Position numbers and translations under genes: made by a program | Assembly: GCF_027943255.1 (NCBI RefSeq) | Contig: NC_072892.1 | Location: 22,529,792 to 22,593,791 of the forward strand | Direction: 5' to 3' | Source: Anastrepha obliqua | Taxonomy: Eukaryota > Arthropoda > Insecta > Diptera > Tephritidae | Length of the DNA: 64,000 bases | Shown: one piece after another, positions 57,001 through 64,000 of the stretch | Layout: each line of letters begins with the position of its first letter | Numbering within the stretch: the stretch's first letter is position 1 | The notes under the pieces: model-generated | The model's input: the letters and a program-made list of their open reading frames with translations, nothing else | What the model was told of the DNA's origin: nothing | The model's database searches: none

Positions 57001-60000
57001 GCAATGGGTGGACTACACGAACGCCTTGCTGCCGGATAAGTTAACAGTGGACGAAGATGAGCCTGTGAATCTATCTGTGCCCAGTTTCTTTGAGGCTTTA
57101 GGTCCTTTATTGGAGCGTACACCCAATCGTGTGATTGCGAATTATATGATGTGGCGCATTCACGCTTTCTCCGTAGTCTTCCTCTCCGAACAGTTCCGCA
57201 AGCGACAATTGCAATATGCGACCGCTTTGTCGGGTCGTCAGGAACAGGAGGCGCGCTGGAAGGAGTGCGTGGATATCACTAGTGGCAGGTAGGTGGTTGT
57301 TTAGCCATATGACTTCTAGAAATTGTGAATGCAGCAGAAATGTTTAGGTGTGTGCTGCTCGTCAATACGTAGATAAATGTTGCTATGCACTTGTTACCTG
57401 ATGCTTCGGTCCGTAGTTAGTTGTGAATCTTATGAATTTATACAAATATATATTTTTCACGTTAAAATACATATTCCCCCCCTGAAAGCGCGATTCCAAT
57501 TGGTGATTACTAGTCGCATTGGTGTTTTTTGCAACGAATTAAAAATTGTTCCTTGTCATTTATTTTACTTACGTCTGTATGTGTTTTATGCATTTACTTG
57601 TATTCTGTCTTAATCTGATTCTATGCTAATAATTTGTAAATATATATCAGTATTTGTTTTGTTTCTATTTTTATTTTGCAGCGATTTCGGTGATATCGAA
57701 GAAGAAGTAGATGGGTATTAAAATTATTAACAGAATTATCTGCTTTTCTTTTGATTTGATTTGTTTTTGTTTTTCTTAGTTTCGTTGTTTTTTTTTTTTT
57801 GTTTTAACTGTTTGTGTTGGTTTTTATGATTATGGTTATTCACAATTCGATCCTAATAGCATATTTACACTCACTTTTGTTATTAGCACTAGCGGAATGG
57901 TAATGAACTCACAAATTTTAGCACTATTTAACAGAAGAAGATTTGTAGGGCCTGTAAAAAATCTGTTTTGTATTAGATATAGGTCTAATAACTGCATATT
58001 ATGCTTACACTGCCACGTTTTATAGGCTAAACAGTTTTGAAGCGTGCTTAGCTTTTTTAACATTTGTAAAATTTTTACTCAAAGTAAACAATGCAAATTT
58101 TTTGTGAAATACTTTCAATCTGCTGCGTAAAATTCTTATTGCAGTGTGATAAAATGCATAAACTATATCAGCATAAACGTAGTATAACGTTCAATTTTTT
58201 TTTTTAATTTCATAAAATTCTTATTTTAGTGTGATAAAATGTACTAAGTAGCTTGTCCGTGAAAACATAGTATAAGGCTAAGTTAGGGGGCACACTTTGT
58301 TTTTTTTTTTCATAAAACTCGTATTAGAGTGCGATAAATATATAGGTCGTCGGTGTAAACATAGTGTAAGGCAATGCTAGGCGGCACACTTTTCAATTTT
58401 TAGTCAATGTAAACGTGATATAAGGTTGTGTTAGGCGGAACTCTTTTCAATTTTTAAAACATTTCATAAAATTCATATTTTAGTGTGATAACATGTACTA
58501 CGTAGCTTGTCAGTGTAAAGGTAATATAAGGCTAAGTTAGGGGGCACACTTTGTTATTTTTTTTAAATTTTCATAAAAGTCTTATTGTAGTGCGATAAAT
58601 ATATAGTTCGTCGGTGTAAACGTAGTATAAAGCAATGCTAGGCGGCATACTTTTCAATTTTTAGTCATTGTAAACGTGGTTTAAGGTTATGTTAGGAGGA
58701 TCACTTTTCAACTTTTGAAAACTTTTCATAAAATTCTTATTGTAGTGTGATAAAATGTACTAAGTAGCTTGTTAGCGTAAACGTAGTATAAGGCTAAGTT
58801 AGGTACCACACTTTGTTATTTTTTTTTTTAATTTTCATAGAACTCTTATTAGAGTGCGATAAATATATAGCTCGTCGGTGTAAACTTAGTGTAAGGCAAT
58901 GCTAGGCGGCACACCTTTCCATTTTTAGTCATTGTAAACGTGGTATAAGGTTATGTTAGGCGGAACACTTTTCATAAAATTCTTATTTTAGTGTGATAAC
59001 ATGTATTACGTAACTTGTCAGTGTAAACGTAGTATAAGGCTATTTTAGGTACCACACTTTGTTATTATTTTTTTTTTTTAGTTTTCGTAGAACTCTTATT
59101 AGAGTGCGAGAAATATATAGCTCGTCAGTGTAAACGTAGTGTAAGGTTATACTAGGGGGCACACTTTTCAATTGAAAAAAAACCTAAAATTCTTATTGCA
59201 GCGCGATACACATTAAATATAGCTCGTCAGTGTAAACGTAGTATAAAGCAATGCTAAGCGACACATTTTTCATTTTTTTTTTAATTCCATAAAATTCGTA
59301 TTGCAGTGTGATAAAAAATATAACACGTTTCAACTTTTAAAGATGAAGTCAGTGCTATTGCTTCGTAATTTAGCCTAGAAGATATCAAATGTATATGGGC
59401 ATGCGCACTGGAACACTAGGCAGCTATAACTTGCTCATACTTATATAATAGTTACTTGTAACTATCACCAGAATTTAGCGAGATATAAACTAATGTATAG
59501 GGACATACCTAAACGTTCAGGATGACGAGAGGAATCGATTGAGCTACGCAAGTCTTTTCGCCAGGCTGTGTACAACGATAAGTCGGGAGAGAACTGAGAT
59601 TTCTCTCTTATGAAGCATAGGTTTGTCCATATAATATAGAGGTATCCAGATAAATCTAACTTTCGCTCAATGTACACGACGCTGTCACTATTCCGTTCTT
59701 CCCAGAATGCGATATCGCTGTTGAAACTCATATTTCTTTTGGATGTCTGGCAGGTTTCTAAGGCGCAGCCATTCACATTTTATCATTTATTAGATATGCC
59801 GAGGCCTTTTAACCTCATAGTGAATTGACGAGAGAGCCTTGAGCCCAAACAAGTTGTATCATAATGGGCCTCCAGGCTTAAGTGGGCCTCTCTACATTCT
59901 CATGTAGTGTGAAAACCGCCGTATGCTAATCCAAGCTTAGTATACATATTGGACTTTGCAATTTTAATGATGTGAACTCGTATTCTTTTCTTATGTCTGG

Positions 60001-63000
60001 GACATTTCACTAAAATCACTAGCAGTGTATTTAGTTTGAGTTACATTCGAACTAAGGCACGCGTTTGCTTCTTTAACTTGACCTATCACCTTTCTTCCTG
60101 TATGGACTCATAGCTTCTAATCCTCTTCTAATAGGCAATTATTAGTGCACTTTTGTGATCTCTCGCACGTATTTTGGCACTCGCTTTAGCTGTGTTCTAT
60201 TCGTCACCATTTAATAGTTTAACTAATGAAAATTAATAATTTGTATATAAGTTATATCTTTTATCTCTATTTCTTTGTTTTACAGCGGAGTAAATGAAAT
60301 CGAATTTGATGTAGATGGGTATTGAGTTTTACTAATTTAAACTCTGCTCTCGCTAATCGTTTATGCCGTACTATATTGCTTTACTTTAATCGCTTAACCG
60401 TTTCAAATTATCTATTCAAAGTTATTGCTTTTATATTGCCTAAGATTTTATAAGTTGGCTTCAGCTTTCTTAATTTTCATACAAAGTCATTTTCATACCC
60501 CAATTCGTAGAAAGAGGTCTTTGAAAGCAAGGAAAATATCAGACATCATCTATCTTTTTACTCAGCAGTGTGAAAGTTTGGATAGTTTAGAGACGACTAT
60601 TAAAAAATAGTTATGCTATTCAGGGCTTGAAGCTTACAAATGTTAATGATCTAACTTTAGTAATAATATTCATACGAGTGCAGATATCTAAGAGTCATAT
60701 CAAGAGAGAGAGAGAGAGGCATAGAGTAAACAAGGGCGGACTTAAATCAAAGCGAATGTTGCGTGGTGATGTTTCCAATAATTTTGCTAGGGATTAACAA
60801 ATTGTGCCAGCCAGTTTGACGAACGCACAGTTGAAGTTTCTTTATTTTCATTTTAGAGTGTTTTTTTGGAAGAAGGAGGCAGAATAAGGGGGAAAAAACT
60901 GTTTGGTTATGAAGTTTGCTTACTAAAACCGAATGTCGTTGTTACCTTGAATAAATATTGCATGGATTAGAAAGTATGCAATGATGATAGATTTACCACG
61001 TTTCCTCTTTGACTGTGGCGAAAAAGAAATTAGTGATGATAGCTTCGGCTACCACGTCACTTGGGAGATTCAGCCGTATTCTGCACATTCATTTCACACA
61101 TAATCACACACTCGTCCAGTCAGTCGTTGTTCAGATAGCCATCAAGTGTCATTGGTTGATTTGTTTTCGCATATCACCAACACAATCTCGGTTTTTTTCT
61201 AAATACAGCCCATTTGACGTCAGCCCTTCAGCTGATTCTGTCAAATTCGTTCAGAACTGAATAAAGGTCTGTTAAAGAGCTCAACTCTGAAAGACTTTTC
61301 ACAAAGGGAAGTGTGTAGAAAATGCACGTAGGGGCTAACAAAAGTTCGGTAAATTGAATTGAAAAAGGAAACGTTTTAATTTTAATCTTCATTATTTTTT
61401 ATCTACTCCGCATAATCACCAATAATTTCAATACATTTTTTTTAATCTGTAAGTGCTCTGTTTAACAAAGGACTCAAAATCGCAGCTTGCAGCTTCTTAA
61501 GTTCAGCTTAACAGCATTTATTATCGCTCGTTTTTCCCATTTTCAAATACATTTTTAAACACCTTTGGTAAGCAGTTTTCATTATATCATTTGGTAGTCA
61601 CTGTCTGACAATAGCAGCAAAAATTTTTGCGCTGGTGAAGTAAACTGAGATCATCACTTTTGTTGCTGACTTTTGCTGTCTGGCTTTCACAGGCGGATTT
61701 GCTCCTTTTGGGCGCTATGCCATGGACTGCTGTTTGGTTTTCGGAGTGATAGTTTTTGTGACTAAAAAACCAACTTTAGTCAACTATTACAATCATATTA
61801 AAGTTTCTACATTCTCTGTTTTCGCATTTTCTTAAACAAAATTGAGCAAAATTTACTTTAGCTTCTTTTTGACTCTCATTCAAATTTCGATTCTCATTCA
61901 AATTATTATGCAATATTGCGCTACTGCCATAGCATTCAAGTCGAATTCACTACATATCATTTTTGGTGTAATTCGTGAGTTGACATCGAAAGTTGTACAG
62001 TGTGGAGTAACGAATTTCCCACTGCGACGCTGGCGGAGTTTCTACTGGCATTGCATCAATTATTTTACGTTGGAATTACCCCGCCATAAGGGGTTGAGGA
62101 TAGTCAGAGGCCCGAAAAAATTATGATTTTGAATAATTTTTTTTTGCTAGTCAGTTGTTTTATTTTACAAAAATAAAAATATAGTAATAATACATCATTA
62201 CGACTTGACTTAAGCAAAATAAAAAAAATTTATATAATTGTAAAAGTTATCGCTGTTTGTGTGGAGCCCGTTTCTCCAGAAGTCTCTTGCGGTGATCATC
62301 ACAAGTGTTTGGAGATTCAGCTAAAATCAATCGGACAAGAGAAACTAATTTTATTAATAGATAATTTTGTGCTTGATCGAAGCTTTTTATTTTTTTCAAA
62401 ATTAACAATATGGCGGCCTTCAGGAAATGTTTTTCAGATTTTCGAGAAAAAACCCGACAATTAATTGTTTAAAAAAAATCAAAAAATTTAAAAAAAAACC
62501 TTCGATTAGCACGAGTTTTTCATGTTTTTCAAAAGCAGTGTAAATTTTGTTGAAATCTAGCAAGTGGTTTTTAAGTTACAGTGATCAACAGTTCAAAAAA
62601 CGTAGTTAAAGTTTTGCTATCGATTGCCGATTCGCCTGAGCGCCCTTTGTTAATTCTTGAATAATTCGAAAAGTATTTGTCGGATTCACTTCAAATTTTC
62701 ACAAAATATTTTTAAGATATAATGTTTTAAGAAAATGCAAAAAAATCCAATTTTTGGAAAATTCTGACTACCCCTAACCCCATAATACACGTATTTGCTT
62801 TTGTTCATTGCTTTGTGGGTATGGTTAGGTGTACTCTCATCCAGTACGCATCAGTGGCGGATTTCATTACAAATTTTAGAATAAGTCTAGTTTTAGAAAT
62901 ACATATTTAGGCTTTGAAATTTGCATCAACTCACATTTTTGAATTTTTTTTGTCTGAAAATTTTTGAAATATTTCAAACTTTATTATTTTGCATTCATAT

Positions 63001-64000
63001 AGTGTTTGTGCTTGTATTTTGCTAGGCACTTTCGCGCTTTTCAGACGAATTTTTTACTCCGATTTTGGCACGGTTTTAAAATTTATGCACCACTTCTTGC
63101 ACTTTTGTTCAAACGATCGGCTTTCCAGTCTATTTATGCAAAAGACTAACAACGCTTCACCCATTTGTTCGATTGCCTCCATTATATATAATAGCATTCG
63201 CATTTTTATAGGATTTGCAATTACAAAATTTTCAAATTTTTCGTTTTTGAATATTTTTAAAATTATTTTTTATTTTTACCAATTAAAATTTACTTATTGT
63301 ATTTTATTATTCTTTTTTATGTCCAATTTCTAACATATTTGAACAACGTCCATATGGACACATCGTTCGTTCCTCATGGTCCTTCATCGTGCCACATCGT
63401 ATATAATCGTCTCTCATTGTTCCACAACGTATTTTATCATCTCACATCGTTTGCCACCGTTAAACATCGCCTTTTATTGTTGTTATCATTATTGTTTTTA
63501 ATTAACATACCCCACCTCTCCACGTTCGTTTCCTCATGCGCCCATGTATTATCCATCTCTTTGCGCCAATATTTTGCCTACCACCATCATCACCTCACAT
63601 GGCTCCATTTGGCGCACAGCTTGGCCATTGCCGTTGGTTCGCTGTATGTGCGCAAACACTTCAAACAAGATTCCAAAGCCATTGCGTTGGATATGGTAAA
63701 CCAAATTCGTGGCGTCTTCGACAATATACTCAGCGAGGTTGATTGGATGGATGAGGCGACCAAGAAGGAGGCTAAGAAGAAGTTGCACTCGATGACTACA
63801 CACATCGGCTATCCAGATGAGATGTTGGATAATTCAAAATTGGAGGAATACTATCGCAACTTGGATATTGATCCCAGCAAGTATTTTGAGTCCTTCCTTA
63901 AGATGAATGTCTTCGGCACCGATTACTCGTTCAATAAGCTGCGCTTGCCGGTCAACAAAACGGATTGGGTGCGTCATGCCCGGCCAGCCGTTGTGAATGC
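53931..64000 (+). CDS. Nep2: Neprilysin (M13 zinc metallopeptidase), Nep2-like, partial gene
   Basis: Neprilysins are type II membrane or secreted zinc endopeptidases that inactivate small peptides such as neuropeptides. Spliced exons at 53931-54064, 55917-56294, 56371-56585, 56665-56841, 56912-57288, 63620-64000 and optional microexons 57682-57714 and 60286-60318 stay in frame and give about 565 residues with one microexon. In order: a short basic tail, a signal anchor, a proline-rich stalk, then the M13 N-terminal domain (PCDDFYQFVCG, LGGWPVI, LANISW, WVDYTNALLP, AVGSLYVRKHF, IGYPDEM, VVNA). The start codon exon and the catalytic HExxH exons lie outside. Exon texts match my knowledge of Drosophila Nep2, whose alternative splicing is documented; assignment to Nep2 rather than another neprilysin is likely, not proven. 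All seen junctions obey GT/AG and no stops occur. Confidence 0.9.
54400..55735 (+). mobile_element. LINE inside the first visible neprilysin intron
   Basis: Sense to the gene. It reads ILAWWPS (about 54590) and GTIPYKALDVLVNLPAPKLI, then QAAAASALISSRL (54685-54790, the thumb/connection region). RNase H remnants follow: YMNGTKLENKVGYGVF (about 54850), NIFSDSQLAIISMEV (55020-55070) and LMWVPEARKGTNLP. Next comes a knuckle remnant (TIEHLLCNCPAL-like, about 55470-55510). The 3' UTR ends aaacctaacctaacttaa at about 55735. Many stops and frameshifts. The same 3' style occurs at 214-396. Confidence 0.65.
55917..56294 (+). CDS. Nep2: Neprilysin exon: stalk and start of M13 N-terminal domain
   Basis: Acceptor cctattag at 55909-55916; donor caaaa|gtaaga at 56294/56295. 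Enters and leaves in phase 1. It begins with a flexible, proline-rich stalk (TSTSPPEALQGPSRPS), then VCLSAECIHTASAVLSKMKP and the family signature EPCDDFYQFVCGTYIEEQLI, where the Cys residues form conserved disulfides. It continues to FSLISDKLHEQLKEII and LPNALYMACMNK. Confidence 0.93.
56371..56585 (+). CDS. Nep2: Neprilysin exon: LGGWPV region
   Basis: Acceptor ctccccctag at 56361-56370; donor ttgat|gtgagt at 56585/56586. Enters in phase 1 and leaves in phase 0. It reads LIEQLDASPIANIAKSLGGW, then PVIVGDSWDEDNSWNWQETV and FSMDYIMDFSISVDLKNS, standard M13 domain text. The preceding intron is only 76 bp. Confidence 0.93.
56665..56841 (+). CDS. Nep2: Neprilysin exon: REYLVKGFNETL region
   Basis: Acceptor tacttcctcag at 56654-56664; donor gctaat|gtgagc at 56841/56842. 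Exactly 59 codons, phase 0 on both sides. It reads DQSAIGLSREYLVKGFNETL (with an N-glycosylation sequon NET), then YYDYMVDMAVLFGADKKKAK and SLEFEMALAN. The junction with the next exon creates the conserved LANIS sequon. Introns of 79 and 70 bp flank it. Confidence 0.93.
56912..57288 (+). CDS. Nep2: Neprilysin exon: ISWPAEKRRN to CVDITSG
   Basis: Acceptor tgttcttcag at 56902-56911; donor ggcag|gtaggt at 57288/57289. Enters in phase 0 and leaves in phase 2. It reads ISWPAEKRRNTNDLYNIRTL, YPYVQWVDYTNALLP, NLSVPSFFEALGPLLERTPN (sequon NLS), VIANYMMWRIHAFSVVFLSE and ALSGRQEQEARWKECVDITS. The Trp-Lys-Glu-Cys motif is the point where the optional microexons join. Confidence 0.93.
57682..57714 (+). 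CDS. Nep2: Neprilysin microexon A (33 nt), probable cassette
   Basis: Eleven codons' worth of sequence: a 1-base completion of Ser, then DFGDIEEEVD plus two bases of a Gly codon. The acceptor tatttttattttgcag is strong; the donor gatgg|gtatta is moderate. Phase 2 on both sides, so inclusion or skipping keeps frame. Five of the ten full codons are acidic. It shares the IExxVDG pattern and the exon end gtagatgg|gtatt with microexon B at 60286. No transcript evidence is available here. Confidence 0.75.
58130..59330 (+). repeat. Intronic tandem array with higher-order unit of about 255 bp
   Basis: Related monomers of about 110 bp alternate. Type A contains gtgtgataaaatgtactaag and gctaagttagggggcacact. 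Type B contains gagtgcgataaatatatagc and gcaatgctaggcggcacact. A shorter type C contains 'taaggttatgttaggcgga'. The A-B-C block repeats with type A marks at 58229, 58483, 58745 and 58991 (spacing 254, 262, 246). Degenerate monomers lie at both edges. The array sits in the neprilysin intron between the two microexons. Confidence 0.85.
59465..59905 (+). mobile_element. Possible LINE 3' end remnant
   Basis: A terminal 'HILSFIRYAEAF'-like reading near 59780 and 3' UTR text 'tcataatgggcctccaggct' near 59850 recall the LINE 3' end at 55650-55700 (taccataatgggcctatatg). No other motif is clear. Confidence 0.3.
60286..60318 (+). CDS. Nep2: Neprilysin microexon B (33 nt), probable cassette
   Basis: Completes Ser with its first base, then reads GVNEIEFDVD plus two bases of Gly. 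Acceptor ctttgttttacag is strong; donor gatgg|gtattg. The same length, phase (2/2) and 3' border as microexon A, with I, E, V, D and G at matching positions, imply duplication of one ancestral exon. All four combinations (neither, A, B, both) leave the downstream frame intact. Confidence 0.75.
60320..61315. other. Neprilysin intron, no further exon seen
   Basis: An AG run occurs at 60703-60718. No additional microexon with the gtagatgg border was found by eye. Confidence 0.4.
61320..61750 (-). mobile_element. Mariner-like remnant in neprilysin intron
   Basis: The minus strand reads PPVKARQQKSATKVMISVYF (about 61705-61645, like the SAGKVMASVFWD segment of mariner-like transposases). Further left it reads MKTAYQRCLKMYLKMGKTSD and KCIEIIGDYAE before a stop near 61400. 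The left border gctaacaaaagttcggtaaa resembles a terminal repeat. The catalytic region in between is deleted. Confidence 0.45.
62090..62781. mobile_element. Palindromic-ended non-autonomous element, copy 2, uninterrupted
   Basis: A 692-bp element in the neprilysin intron. It begins GGGGTTGAGGATAGTCAGAG and ends CTGACTACCCCTAACCCC, and is flanked by perfect ATAA duplications (62086-62089, 62782-62785). It is collinear with 3782-6184 after removal of the LINE. No coding capacity was seen. It may belong to a 4-bp-duplication superfamily, but I cannot assign one. Confidence 0.75.
62790..63619. other. Neprilysin intron end with a 10-bp periodic array
   Basis: From 63361 to 63480 the sequence is a chain of 10-mers ending in CATCGT or one-step variants. 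Below it lies a pyrimidine-poor approach to the acceptor cgcacag|c at 63619/63620. Nothing else was recognised. Confidence 0.6.
63620..64000 (+). CDS. Nep2: Neprilysin exon: AVGSLYVRKHF to VVNA (runs off the window)
   Basis: Acceptor ttggcgcacag at 63609-63619; phase 2 in. It reads LAIAVGSLYVRKHFKQDSKA, MVNQIRGVFDNILSEVDWMD, ATKKEAKKKLHSMTTHIGYP, YFESFLKMNVFGTDYSFNKL and RLPVNKTDWVRHARPAVVNA (sequon NKT) and is still open at 64000. This is the last part of the N-terminal M13 domain, just ahead of the peptidase domain. The reading in another frame at 63536-63742 is a shadow. The acceptor has a poor pyrimidine tract, which could matter for the alternative exons upstream. Confidence 0.92.

Noticed and set aside
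63536..63742. Open reading of 68 codons on +
   Set aside because: It overlaps the last neprilysin exon in another frame; it is a shadow.

Overview
The window is insect nuclear DNA, most likely from a tephritid fruit fly (Bactrocera/Zeugodacus/Ceratitis/Anastrepha group). It is AT-rich, with short introns bounded by GT/AG, many (CATA)n/(TATG)n runs, tRNA-derived SINEs, DD41D 'rosa'-type mariners (a group first described from Ceratitis) and a neprilysin gene whose exons read like Drosophila Nep2. The genus assignment is an inference.

Only one host gene is firmly supported: a Nep2-like M13 metallopeptidase on the + strand at 53931-64000. It is incomplete at both ends. Its first exon or exons lie upstream and were not identified, and the exons carrying the zinc motif lie beyond position 64000. 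Visible exons encode the membrane anchor, the stalk and most of the N-terminal M13 domain. Two 33-nt microexons, 2.6 kb apart, share reading phase, a common 3' end and a related acidic peptide. They look like a duplicated alternative cassette.

Positions 1-53930 carry no securely identified host gene. This may be intergenic DNA or a long 5' intron of the neprilysin gene. It is a graveyard of mobile elements: 5'-truncated RNase H-bearing LINEs in both orientations; RTE-like LINE fragments; three DD41D mariners; two longer DD34D mariner copies and several mariner-like remnants; one structurally complete but frameshifted Tc1 element with an IR/DR layout; a broken Ty1/copia pol; two tRNA-derived SINE families; and several short inverted-repeat element families. 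Some insertions are nested, and target-site duplications reconstruct the order of events (LINE inside a palindromic element at 3782-6184; rosa mariner inside a LINE at 21690-23895).

Unexplained structure includes a 678-bp foldback with arms of about 290 bp (44253-44930), a satellite-like array repeated in inverted orientation (39390-40860), a roughly 255-bp higher-order repeat inside the Nep2 intron (58130-59330), and a strict 10-bp periodic CATCGT array just upstream of the last visible Nep2 exon (63361-63480). Apart from Nep2 the sequence gives no evidence of genes working together.
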